Shown here in pieces: positions 38,451-49,300 of a DNA stretch of 64,000 nt. A program made the translations under genes and the position numbers. Origin of the DNA: Bryopsis sp. KO-2023 (lineage: Eukaryota > Chlorophyta > Ulvophyceae > Bryopsidales > Bryopsidaceae); the NCBI GenBank assembly GCA_030272585.1, contig BSYQ01000006.1, positions 6,287,001 through 6,351,000 of the forward strand. Direction: 5' to 3'. The first letter of the stretch is position 1. Every line of letters starts with the position of its first letter. Below the pieces are notes generated by a model that saw only the letters and a program-made list of their open reading frames with translations, had not been told where the DNA came from and did no database searches.

Positions 38451-39752
38451 GACCAGACAACCAAAAAAACAACATTAAACTCATATTACATATCATTCCT
38501 TCCCCCACCCCCAATAAACAACAATTCCCACCCAGAGCAAGGTAAAACATCGTTCAAATATATTCCAATTCCCACACAACTTCACCATTCCAATCTTTCT
38601 CGATCAAAACATCCACCTCTCTTCCAGTCTGAGTTTCTCTAGAAATTCTATTTTGAATTACAGAATGAAGTGTGGTTTCCAGCAAGAGCCCTCGTCAAAA
38701 TCAACACGCAAATCCATACCCCCCTCATCACACTTCCTTTCCCCACAGAGTAACCCCCCCTGCCACCCTTGATGCCCCCATCGTACCACAGACATACCCC
38801 CTTCAAGAATAGGGAAGCGGGGCAAACAGAGCACCGGAATTCGTATCGTTATTTGCTCCCCACAACCGTGATTGCCGGCCACCTCTTCGGATCGTTGATC
38901 GACTGCCCTTCATGCAGCTTTCCATTCCGACCACTGATACCCCTCCATTTTCTGAATACTCTGATTAGGCTGTGGAAGGCATAGGACAACAAGAATTTCA
39001 GTCGACACTAGCTGAAATTTGGTGGAATTTCAGGCCACCAGCGTGTAGGCCTCTTCGAACAGGAGTATTAACACGGGAATGGCTGGGACGGCATGTTGAT
39101 AAAACATGTGATCTGCAGGCTCCCATTTCACAGCCGATTCTCGTAACAAAAATAACAAAAAGAAAAGGCGTCGATTTCGAAGCAGCTTTTGCTGGGGGGG
39201 GTACGTTTCATGAACCAAACAAAACCCTTTGAAAACATGAATAGGAAAGGGAAGAAAGAGGGGTGATTGTTTTGGTGTGTTTTACCTCACATGGATTCCA
39301 CCCTCTTGACCAGCTCAGATGCTGTCGAAGTGTCTCTTTCGACCAGCAACAGTAAGAACCTTCCACCTTGAGCAATCGTCCACACCAACATGGACATCGC
39401 CCCCCATATCAGCGATGCATCCGTGGAGCTGGCCTGAACCACTGCACCACCCAACCCCATTTTTTTATCTATTCACATTCTTGTACACACCTCTTTCAAG
39501 CTTAGTCTGGCAGTTCAACTAACTATACGGTTTCTTCAGGCAAAACATTTCCAACTGTGAGGGAGTGCAATGCTTTTTCCTTTATTTCGTTGTTTTATTT
39601 TGAGTTGCTCCAAGGCTGAAAGCGTTATGGATTCTACCCACAGTGGTGAATTAAACAAATGCAATTATCCCAATCGAACTGCTGGACAAAGCCGGAAAAA
39701 AAAATAATCAAAATAAAAATAATATCTGAGGAAAACCTGAGAATGCTTTCAG

Positions 39753-41010
39753 TCAAAACAACTTACAGAAGCCAGCGAGACCGATCATCAACGCAAGTTG
39801 CTGTTTACGGAGCATCGATTTCCCGAAAATTTTACATCGAAAGTCACCTCCAGCAAAATCAGCGAAAAGCAAATCCAGGTGATAAGGAAAACCACGCCTT
39901 GAAGCACAACCCCAGAACAAGGGACAAAAACTGCGAAACACAGACGCACCTGAAACCAAGTCAAAAACACATGATAGGCACCAAAAAAAACCCAATTCTT
40001 TCATGAGCGAGCATGTGAAAAAATTGCAAGCAGCTTCCTGTTGCCCTTTCAGATCCTTGATTATGGAGGGTTTCCGCAGCTGCTTGCCATTGGCCAAACT
40101 TTGTCCAATGCACAACTGTGAATTCGACTTTTGAAGTAGGTGTTGATGGCAGAAAAAATGGAATATACACACACACACACAATATTTCCAGGAAGGGCAC
40201 TTGGATCGCGTGGACAAGCGTGACTAATAGATTGGAGCGGAGCCTCATCCAGCTATAGCTTTTCAGGGAAACTATTCCAGCCAGGCTTAATCCCCATAGG
40301 ACAAGCGGCAACGGAATCATGTGCCAAAATGCAATTAGAAACGGAGTTTTCACCAGCCGAGCGCATCTCTGTCGCAAACAAAATAAAGCCACTCTTCACC
40401 TTACAGCGAAAGGCTTGTTTTTTGGGATTGCATGTTCCTAGCTTCCTTCTTGCAATGATGATTGTCACTTTTTTTCGCACTGAGAATTGTTATGTTCGCC
40501 TATTTCATCCTATCCTTTGCATCCTATCTTTCTGATTTTGATTGGCTATAAGAAACTCCCAGGCCCCACCCCCCAAACATCATTAAAATAAAACATTAGA
40601 AAATCTTGTTTGACAGGACACCCCCCCCTCCCTCGTTTTTACCTTTTCCCAGTTTTTTTTCATTTTGATCAAAGAGGGTTTCTTACTTTTGGGTTTATTT
40701 TTTTAACATAATCAGCTTCCCAATTACAACCAAAACAATTACCTCCAGCAGCACCAGCCCAGCGGCTTGGCAGGCAGCATACACAGCCAAAAACACGTAA
40801 TACTTAGAGCCTTGAATCACTCGTCCCACTGCTTCAAAATCCTGGTCTTCCGCTTCGACACTCCCTTCCACTCCAAGGTCCCCCCCTTGCTGCAACTTTC
40901 TCTTTCATTCGTTTGGAGTTCTCCCCTTCTCGGCTTGCTCCTTGAAAGTAGTCCTGACCGGCTTTCCGCAGCGCCTCTCTTTTGGAGGCTTCGCCATCAT
41001 TCGACTCCAT
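39753..41010 (-). pseudogene. Possible captured membrane-protein gene fragment
   Basis: Several minus-strand segments look like exons. One (40743-41010) starts MESNDGEASKREALRKAG and ends in a hydrophobic helix (YYVFLAVYAACQAAGLVLLE) at a good donor. Others encode SYSWMRLRSNLLVTLVHAIQ (near 40250) and, near 39870-39960, VVLQGVVFLITWICFSLILL. The first segment needs a one-base change in a 7-G run (40880-40886 on the plus strand) to stay in frame. Together they suggest a multi-pass membrane protein, broken or mis-sequenced, sitting inside the CACTA element. The family is not recognised and the exon chain is uncertain. Confidence 0.3.
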
Positions 41011-41235
41011 TTCCAATCTGGCAAGCCCCCCCAAACACGGAAGCCAAGGAAAAATCCCTGACGAACAGAGCCGCGTCTTGAAGCAGCTTTCTCGTGGGGG
41101 CGCTGCGATAGTAGGCGCTGGGCTGGAAGCAGGGTGCCGAAGAAAATGACACCAAAACGTCGTGTAGGTTTTGTTGTTGCAGTGATTAGTCATATCGCTG
41201 GTGGCAACGGATTCTAAGAAGAAGAAAAAAAAAAA

Positions 41236-41560
41236 ATACAAGTCGCACACGCTGTGCGACTGAAGTGAAAGTCGCACATCGTGTGCGACCTTGTTCCCCG
41301 GTGCGACCTTATCAGTTCAGTCGCAAATCGCGTGCGACTTGCTTGTTCCCCGGTCCCCGACCCACCGTGACGACTGTGTCGTCGAACATAAGAAAATGCT
41401 CCATTTTTCATCGCAGCTTTCAGAAGGGACGTCTGGGAGTCGAACCCAGATACGCCGAACGTCCCCGAAGCGTTAACCACTCTTTCGCTTCGTGGAAAGC
41501 GGCTTCGGCTTTCCAACCCTGTGCGACCGTATTTTCGCACGGTCGCACAGGGGTGGATTT
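41236..41560. repeat. CACTA right subterminal motif cluster with tRNA-like segment
   Basis: Repeated GTCGCAC/GTGCGAC motifs mirror the left end. Embedded at about 41422-41500 (minus strand) is a tRNA-like stretch with a perfect T-arm CTGGG-TTCGACT-CCCAG and a matching 7-bp pair GGGACGT/ACGTCCC. The D and anticodon arms do not fold properly, so it is a tRNA relic or SINE head, not a tRNA gene. Confidence 0.6.
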
Positions 41561-41714
41561 CCCATAGTGATGGAGTGACTCCGAAACCAGAAACGAAGCA
41601 AAAACTGGATTTTCACCTCCTCATGAACGTTTTGACGCGAAACAACTTTTCAAGTTCGTAAAGCCTAATTTGTCATGCATTTGGAGTGACTCCATCGCAA
41701 CCTCTCGAAAAATT

Positions 41715-42050
41715 GTGGCCCTTTTGGCCCATTTTGGCCCCCAAAAAAATCAGAATGGCCAATTTCGGGGCCACAAAAGGGCCAAAACGTTTTATTTCAA
41801 GATGATTTTGGGGCCACAAAAGGGCCACATTCACCTAAATCTTGTAAGGCCTGGGCCACATCCAAGAAATCAATCGAGTTTCCACAAAAATCAAAACCAA
41901 CAACATTAAGTAAATGCTATATAAACACCAAGCCTTGTAATTTCTGTTTTTGAAGTTGGGGCCACATTCTATTTTTTTGGACGAATTGGGGCCAAAAAAG
42001 GGCCACAACTAGATGAAATGGCCAAATTCAGGGCCACTTTGGGGCCAGTG
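41715..42050. repeat. GGGCCA/TGGCCC motif cluster
   Basis: About 20 copies of GGCC in GGGCCAC or TGGCCC context within about 330 bp. It starts GTGGCCCTTTTGGCCC and includes the inverted form GGGCCAAAAAAGGGCCAC near 41990. This may be another small inverted-repeat element, abutting the MITE; no target duplication was found. No gene is present. Confidence 0.5.
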
Positions 42051-42374
42051 AAATCGGAAAAAAATACACTGATTTGGACCAACTCCATTTTAATCGGCCC
42101 CTTCTTGATCACGGCATTCTGCGCATGTAATTTTTGGTTTGGTTTGGTTTGATCACGGCGGGTGACCTGCTGTCCGCCGTACTCTGGGAACAGACGGCCT
42201 GTGATTCTATTCGAGCAAGTCAACCGCGAGAAACAGGATGGATGGATCAGTGGACGTGACTGGCTCTATCTCTGCGCTGGTTCGCTGCGTAAGACCCAGT
42301 CCTGCGCTCTGGCGCGAGTGTTTTGTGTGGGTGTTACCAAGACGTTCTACGATTTTGCACTGGCGCCAAGAAGA

Positions 42375-43688
42375 ATGGCGACTCCAATACTGACGGGAAG
42401 CGCTAAGTCTCCGTTGGGAGTCAGCGTGCGTGGCGTGCGGTTGTCTGAGCGAAAGCCATCCTCGGCGCGAAGATGCAGGCAGACTCCCGTGGTGTGCGCA
42501 CGGATGGGCGGAGCTGTTGGTCCCGAGCCGGCAGCGACTTTAGACAACGGCGCCGTCGTCGAAGGTCCCGATCTCTCCGTCACAGTGGATGGTTTGAAGC
42601 TGCCGAATCCGTTTATCATCGCCAGCGGACCCCCCGGGACCAACTACACTGTGATGAAGAAAGCCCTCGATGAGGGGTGGGGCGGGGTGATTTGCAAGAC
42701 TATGACTTTGGACGCTTCCAAAGTAATAAACGTGACGCCTCGTTACGCGACTATGAAAGCGTTCGGGGCAACGGAGGTGTTGGGGTGGGAGAACATCGAA
42801 CTCGTCAGCGATAGGCCCTTCGAGACGATGCTGGAGGATCTCACCCGCTTGAGGACTGAATATCCAGACCGAGTTCTGATCGCGTCTATCATGGAAGAAT
42901 ACAAGAAGGAAGCTTGGGAGGAGATAATCGCGCGGTGCGAAGACGTCGGGGTGGATGCTTTTGAGATCAACTTTTCGTGTCCTCACGGGCTCCCTGAAAG
43001 AAACATGGGCATGGCTATGGGTCAGAACTGCGACGTCCTCGAGGAAGTGTGCGGTTGGATCAACGCGAAAGCGACGATCCCGGTCTGGGCAAAAATGACG
43101 CCCAACGTGACAGATATCACAGGTCCTTCACGGACAGCTCTGGAAGCGGGCTGCGCGGGCGTTTCAGCGATAAACACGATCACTTCGGTGATGGGGGTGA
43201 ACTTGGATACGCTTCGGCCCCAACCTTCCGTGGAGGGTTACACCACCCCAGGGGGCTACTCGTACAAAGCCGTGAAACCGATTGCGCTCGCCAAAGTGAT
43301 GGGCATTGCCAAAATGATCAGGGACGATTTCGGTGGGAAGAAGAGCTTATCTGGATTGGGGGGTGTCGAGATTGGCAACGACGCTGCGGAATTCATCCTT
43401 CTCGGGTCCGACACTGTGCAAGTGTGCAGCGGCGTGATGGTGCATGGGTACCCTTTGATCAAGAAGCTTTGTGGGGGTCTGCAAGAATTCATGAGAAAAC
43501 ACGGTTTCGAATCGATAGATGATTTCAAAGGGGAGAGTCTCCAGTACTTCACCACTCATGCAGATCTTGTCCATCGCCAGAAAGAGGCAACGGAAGCCAA
43601 GAGGGCGGAAAAGGTTGTTTCGTCTGATGCAGATTGGAGTGGGGACAAATTCACCAGCGAGGCCGAGTCAATGGTTGCTAACAAGTAA
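42375..43688 (+). CDS. PYD1: Dihydropyrimidine dehydrogenase, chloroplast type
   Basis: First enzyme of uracil and thymine breakdown, reducing them with NADPH to dihydrouracil and dihydrothymine. The plant form is a single-domain FMN protein in the plastid. 437 residues from ATG 42375. About the first 45 residues are basic, Ser/Arg-rich and end near VVCARM, as in a chloroplast transit peptide. The FMN barrel follows: LPNPFIIASGPPGTNYTVMK, WGGVICKTMTLD, the active-site segment FEINFSCPHGLPERNMGMAM with the catalytic Cys, WAKMTPNVTDI, SAINTITSVMGVNLDTL, SGLGGVEIGNDAAEFILLG and QVCSGVMVHG. The frame is open upstream to 42162, but that part lacks an ATG. It is intronless, unlike most neighbours, and complete. 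Confidence 0.95.
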   Translation: MATPILTGSAKSPLGVSVRGVRLSERKPSSARRCRQTPVVCARMGGAVGPEPAATLDNGAVVEGPDLSVTVDGLKLPNPFIIASGPPGTNYTVMKKALDEGWGGVICKTMTLDASKVINVTPRYATMKAFGATEVLGWENIELVSDRPFETMLEDLTRLRTEYPDRVLIASIMEEYKKEAWEEIIARCEDVGVDAFEINFSCPHGLPERNMGMAMGQNCDVLEEVCGWINAKATIPVWAKMTPNVTDITGPSRTALEAGCAGVSAINTITSVMGVNLDTLRPQPSVEGYTTPGGYSYKAVKPIALAKVMGIAKMIRDDFGGKKSLSGLGGVEIGNDAAEFILLGSDTVQVCSGVMVHGYPLIKKLCGGLQEFMRKHGFESIDDFKGESLQYFTTHADLVHRQKEATEAKRAEKVVSSDADWSGDKFTSEAESMVANK

Positions 43689-44779
43689 GAAATAGAAAAA
43701 CACAGAAAACAGCCGAAGAAATCAAGCGATAATGAATGAGGGCATGGAGGAAAAAAACAAACACGAGAAGCGCGATGTTGAAAAGAGTGTATCTATCCCT
43801 CCACTCACTTTGTTGAACAAAAAGCTTTTTCTGTCTTTTTTTCCTCCCAAGTTGAGCATCCATCATAATGGTGGATTCTATTTAAGAGTGAAAGGGGGGA
43901 GGGGATATTAGTTGCTGAAAGAGTTACAGTACTTGTTGTATTATTGAATATTTTGCTGGTATAGGTCTTGTAAAATAGTAGTAGGATTGTTGCAAATATG
44001 AAATCACAGGGAGTAGTGGCATTTTTCCTGTTCGTCATTTTCTGTTACATGAAGGCTGGATGGATTTGTTGTTTGGGATCCTGTGGTGGCGGTGCCATGA
44101 AGGCTGATATATATATTTGGGGGGGGGGCAAATCTATTCAGGCAGTTTTGTTGGTTGGGAAAGAGTTTGTAGTTTGGAACAGTGATTTATGGGTAATGTA
44201 AAAGAGTCCGACTCCTGGGAAGGTCCCCAAGTTTGGGCATCCACAGGATGAATCGCTCCAAGCAGAGCGATCAGCATCACACCGTATTCTTCCCTCTTAC
44301 CGTCTGACACCCATACAAATATGGGTGTTGTACTGTGTGGGTTCCTTTCATGTTTCAAACAGAGTGGCAACACTGTACATAAAGATCGTCTCACTATTCC
44401 GGCGATCCACTTGCCTGGCATTTTGAAACTGTTCTTTTTCCACTTGCCACAACAGTGTCTACAGCCCTGCATATCTTGTTTTCATTTCAGAATGCTTCCA
44501 CAAAGTGCAGACCATTTTTTCAATTTGCTGGACTTTTGCCCGCTAAATAGGAGCAGGCAATTGCCCAACATGATATTAGTTAACAAAGTCTTAACAGAAT
44601 GTTGCAGAGTGAATACCATCATATCTGGGATCCATGGTTTTGGAAATTAATGTCCTCTTTGAACATGTCTTTGCATTAAAAAAAAACACGGTGTGGAAGT
44701 CGTTGACTTTCCTCTTTCCTAAGACGTTCGCAATTCATATGGGCAAAAAAAAACGGGGGGGCGCCATAACAGTTCTATT
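43689..44779. other. Intergenic region downstream of PYD1
   Basis: No gene recognised. Only short scattered open frames, and a G-run near 44120. Holds the PYD1 3' UTR and perhaps the 3' end of the minus-strand ORF that follows. Confidence 0.45.
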
Positions 44780-45454
44780 CTACACCACCGCCGCCCTGGG
44801 TATGATTCTGAACCCATCACAAAAACAACATGATCGGATTGCCATTGAAACCCCTCCTTTCCCTGGCAAACATTCCAAAAAAGAATCCAAACCCCATCCA
44901 TCTATGAAAATTGAGTTCCAGCCCGCCACCCCTGCCACATCCAATGACAAGCAGACAAAAAAGAGGCCACCCATGTACGCATTCCCTGAGCACTCTCGTC
45001 CCAATAAAACCAAACACAGTGATCCAACCAGAACAGGCAACCAAACAGCATGCAGGGCTCCAAATCCCAGCAAAACCAAACAAAGAATTCCCACCATCGA
45101 GTAAAGCAAATAGAGAATACCGTACGCATAGCTGCGAGCTCCGTATCTCTTTTTTAGGCTTTTCCATTCTCGGGCGCTCAACAATTTCAGCACCATCAAT
45201 GACGATATGCAGGATTTTCGAACCAACACCGCTCTGAGCAAATCACTGGCCTCCCATTCCAAGGCTATGGTGATCAACTCCATCGTAAAATACACATACA
45301 GCAAAAAGTTGAGGAACCTCTTGATTTTTCTTCGCCGGAAGCTTTCTTGGAGAAGCCCCAACAGGGCTATAACACTCAACTGTGCAAGGCCCAGCCACCA
45401 AGGTTTGCATATGAAGGAGTGGGGTTCAGACAAGACATCCTTTGAGCCCTCCAT
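44780..45454 (-). CDS. Possible multi-pass membrane protein, unknown
   Basis: 224 codons from ATG 45454. The first 180 or so residues read like a real protein with four or five hydrophobic helices (WWLGLAQLSVIALLGLLQE; FLNFLLYVYFTMELITIALE; AYGILYLLYSMVGILCLVLL; VWLPVLVGSLCLVLL; GGLFFVCLSLDVAGVAG) joined by basic loops (ESFRRRKIKRF; REWKSLKKRY). The last 40 residues look like intron read-through, so an exon end near residue 180 is likely, with further exons unplaced. No family recognised. Confidence 0.45.
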   Translation of the reverse strand: MEGSKDVLSEPHSFICKPWWLGLAQLSVIALLGLLQESFRRRKIKRFLNFLLYVYFTMELITIALEWEASDLLRAVLVRKSCISSLMVLKLLSAREWKSLKKRYGARSYAYGILYLLYSMVGILCLVLLGFGALHAVWLPVLVGSLCLVLLGRECSGNAYMGGLFFVCLSLDVAGVAGWNSIFIDGWGLDSFLECLPGKGGVSMAIRSCCFCDGFRIIPRAAVV

Positions 45455-46382
45455 GATCAGCTAGCAACACACTGCCTCTCTTTTCAAACAATATGGTTCA
45501 GAAGAGATTCAATTCGAGACGAAGGATTCATCGTACGTGACCTTCTATGTCAGACTGGACTTCTCTGATTCTACTTCCCACCAAGCGATATGCTGAGCAT
45601 TGCCTCGAATCGCAAACCTGTAAGAACTATGTTGTGGAGGACCTTAAGACCCTACCACCGTTCGCGATGGATTCGGGATATCGAAACTAACCAGTAACAG
45701 CCCCGAGCAAGAAACACTGCGGTGGAGTTCGCCTCAGAAAGAGAATCCTGTTTTCTGTAACACGTGAGTGGCGATTTGAGTCTGGCAGTAACACTGACAG
45801 CATTAGTAGGCGCCTGCAAGCAGCAATACAGTCACTTCCTCCCTCCCTTTCAAGCAGGCAATTAATCCAGACGTCGTGTTCTTCGGCCAGCCACCTCGTT
45901 CCTTTCCTTATTACGAGGCGTTACATGGGGTATCCTTCTGGAGACGATGGTCAGTATGGGGACGCCAGGTGAGGCGGAGCTGCTGAAGTCGCTGTCGTCT
46001 GTTCGATTTCAATTTCACACCTCCTCTTTTTCTGCAACCCCAACGTCTGTTCCCGTGGATTCCTGCCCAGTCCAATGTTGCTTGTGACGCTTTTAGAGAC
46101 GCTCTGTCAAATCGCGGAAACGTGAAACAAAACCACAGCAGTCGCCAAACTGGGGTGTCGCTTGGTTTTGGGGGTCCCACAACAAGGGCAGCAAACTCAG
46201 TGGAAAAAAAAATAGGCAGATCCTTCAGTGGCTGCGGAAAACAGTGTTTTATTGTCTTCGGTCGTTTCTCGAATTGCACGTGAATTCTCGTTCAAAACGA
46301 GTGGAAGGTCCCCCACCCCTCACCCCACCGACACACACACGCGCTCTTATTTGTTTGTTGTTTTCCCAGCGCCGGCAGCAAA
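45455..46382. promoter_or_regulatory. Divergent intergenic region upstream of MLO
   Basis: Between the minus-strand membrane-protein ORF and the MLO start. It should hold both 5' UTRs and promoters. No gene or clear TATA box was identified. A CA-rich run lies near 46330. Confidence 0.4.
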
Positions 46383-49300
46383 ATGGTCGAGAAAGGTGGC
46401 CAGAGTATGCTGGAAACGCCCAGCTACATCTGCGCAGCGGTGTTCGCGTTTTTTCTGCTCGTGTCCGTGTTTTTGGATAGGGTGCGTTTCAAAACTGGTT
46501 AAAAGTGGGCTCCGTTTTTTGTTGCTCTTCCCCACCTGATCGATATTGGGGGTGCAGCACGTGTAATTTCTGTATGTAAATGAAACGCCGACCAGCGCAC
46601 CTCAATCCGACGATTTCCTTTTTGTTTGCTTTAGTGGTCAAATCGAATTTCTGCTTTTTAGACAAGAATGACATGGGGGCATTGAGGCTAGAAAAAAGTC
46701 CACTGTTTGGAAGAGTCAAGCCACTATTTAAACCACCTTCTTGGAGAAATAAGAATGCTGTGCAGCACATTTCTCTGATTAATTTCTGGTGTTTTTGGGG
46801 GGTTGTTTCAGACCATCCATGCTGTGAGGCACAAATTGGAGAAATGTTCACGAAAAGGATTGAAAGTGAGTTACTCCTGAGAGTTTTCCTGGAATCTGTT
46901 CCATTTTTTTATTTTTATTTTTATTTTTGGCAAAGAAAGGAATTGGATGCTTTAACAGAGAAGTAACGAGTTATTTTTACTGTTGGCACTCTCTGTCTTT
47001 TTTTTTTTGCTTTGTCTTTCGTGTTGGAAAGTTAGTTTTTTTTTTGCTTTGTCTTTCGTGTTGGAAAGTTACCGTTCTAATTTGTTTTGTGTTTGTGTTC
47101 AATAGACAGCTTTCGATCATGTGATTATGGAAATGATGCTTTTGGGGTTCATCAGTTTAGTATTGATTGTTTTCGAAAAAGACATTGCCGGAATATGTGG
47201 TATGTCAGACATGATTTTTTTTTTATTTCAACAAATAGCCGTTTTCCTTGTTTTTAATTGATCTAATCAAACAGACAACTTTCTCTGTCTCACAATTTTC
47301 TAAATTCATTCCTTCTTTGTGTTTTTTTGTGTTTTTTTCGTGGGGGAGAGGAGGGTTTCCTGCCTGTTGTGGGTTTGGATGTTTTTTTGTGGATTTATTA
47401 ATGGTTGGTTGCTTGCTGGGGGTTCAGTCAAAGAGCACACGAAGTACAATGATTGGGTGTTGCTCTCCCGAGTCGAGGACTGCCACCCTTGCCTGCAGGA
47501 CACGAAAATTCTGAGCGATGCTTACAAAAGCGAGCATTCTTGTCCTTTCTGGGAAGAAAAAGGGCATTCAAACGCTTACGGAGAAGAAAAGTCAAAAGAT
47601 AAAGTATGAGTCAAGGCAATGCTCTATCTGGAAAATATTACTAACACCAAGCCTGTTACCCGTTATTTGAGTTTTTTGCCTTGGAGCAGGAGGTTCAATC
47701 AATTGTAAGGTGCACAGTGTTTGAAAACCTGGAGAATATAACCTTTGAACGGGGACGACGAAAGTTTTGATCCACACCCTTTGGAAAAAAGTTTGTTGGG
47801 TGCTGTTTCTTGTTGGTATATGGAAGCTTTCTGTGATTGCATTTGCTTGAGTGGGTTTTCTTTTTGGGCAGAAAAGGTGACTGAGCATGCAGACAGCACA
47901 TCCGAGGATCCAGTCTCGGTGCAATCCAGTGGACATCGACGAAAATTACTTGCAGGCATGTTGTAATGAAGATTGTTTTTTTTCAAATGTGTTGCATCAA
48001 GCCTGAAAGTGTCCTGCAGCAAACCCATTTTAGGTCCCCTGCTCTGAAAAATCATGACTCATAATATTATTGCTGGAAGCGATAATGGATGTGGCAAAAA
48101 GAAGGCTTGTTTTCTCGCTCAAGCTTTCAAGTTTGTTCAAAGATATTGGGTGTTTGAATTTTCCTGACGATTTGAAAGGTTGCATTTTGGTTTAAATTTT
48201 CTTAGAGCCATCTGTGAAGAGTCTTTCTCATAATTGTTTTGACTAGGGGGTGGTGGAGCCGTGGAGTGCAAAGAAGGCGAAGAACCGCTCGTGTCCGTCG
48301 AGATATTACATGAGGTTGGTTTCTGTCATGTTTCAAAGCAAAACCTTGTCATTCATTTTTCACAAAAAATATTACTCACTGTTTGTTCATTTAAAATCTC
48401 AGCAGCTTCTTCGGTGTGTCGATGAGCAATATTGCTGTTTTTAAGGGAAAAGCAACGACGTTGAGTCAGGCCCCTTTTCCTGTGTGGATATTAAAATGCA
48501 CAGCATGTCAGCTTATGTTCCTTGTGGTGTGCAGACTCACTTGTTCGTCTTTCTACTGGGTATCATTCATATTTCGAGCTCTGGGCTGATGATTTTGTTT
48601 GCTTCAATTAAATTGAGGATATGGAGGGGGTTCTCTGTGGAGGAGGATAGACATGCACAATGGTTGGTCAAACAAGAAAGTTCTACGCTTCCATAACAAA
48701 TGACGTTGATTTAGCTCATTCACACAAAAATTGCACTGACATTGTGAATTCAGTTTTGTTTCGTTTTGCTGATTTCTATTCTCCGTCGGCATTTTTGGGG
48801 GCAAATGATAGTTTCTTTCTGATTGGAAAAAAACAAAACTGTTTTCTGGTGGACAACGGTGTGGGTCGAGGAATTTAATTCTGCTACAGAGAGTTATCTG
48901 CCAGTTTTTCTTTTTTTTGCTTTGTTTTTTACCTGATGATTTGATATTCAGCGTGACGCACCATGTACGGGAGGCATTGCACCCAGACACTTCAGTTGAG
49001 CTTGGCCTCCCTGAAACCCCACCAGAAACCTCACCAGAAAAACGTGATTGCGGGGTCGAAAAGACAGCAGCTAGCCGATCCTCTTCCGGCATTTTGGTGG
49101 AATTTGAAAATTGGGTTGCAGAGTAAGAGACAAATGAAGTTGCTTATCTTGCCATGCAATTTATTTTTCAATTTTATTTTTTTGGGAGGGGGGGGCGGAT
49201 GCCACCTTGCTTTTTGGGGGAAATATTATTGTGTTTGGGGTGAGATAGTGTTGCTTTCACAGTTTGGAGTAGCTTGTTTTATCTTTCTTTTTCCCTATGT

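Larger units (their letters stand above)
37721..41569. mobile_element. CACTA (En/Spm-type) element without transposase
   Basis: 3,849 bp. Inverted ends of 29 bp with one mismatch (left starts CACTATGGGAAATTCACCCC; right is its complement), flanked by the 3-bp duplication ATG (37718-37720 and 41570-41572). The CACTA terminus plus a 3-bp duplication defines the superfamily. The ends are packed with the motif GTGCGAC/GTCGCAC: a 64-bp tandem array on the left and a looser cluster on the right (41236-41560). These are the expected subterminal transposase-binding regions. No transposase ORF is seen. The interior (38470-41230) holds possible exons of an unrelated membrane protein, so it may be a gene-capturing element. 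Confidence 0.88.
37699..41714. mobile_element. Small MITE interrupted by a CACTA element
   Basis: The left flank of the CACTA element, AATTTTTCGAGAGGTTGCG followed by ATG, reappears inverted at 41681-41714 together with GGAGTSACTCC. Discounting the CACTA insertion leaves a unit of about 165 bp with inverted ends of about 32 bp. No convincing target duplication was found for this outer unit, so its superfamily is unknown. Confidence 0.6.

Noticed and set aside
41578..41589. ACTCCGAAACCA, a near match to the shared primer-site complement
   Set aside because: It differs at the first base and is not beside any LTR; it is part of the small MITE.
44634..45104. 156-codon plus-strand ORF
   Set aside because: Antisense to the hydrophobic minus-strand ORF, with low-complexity polar composition and no splice support.
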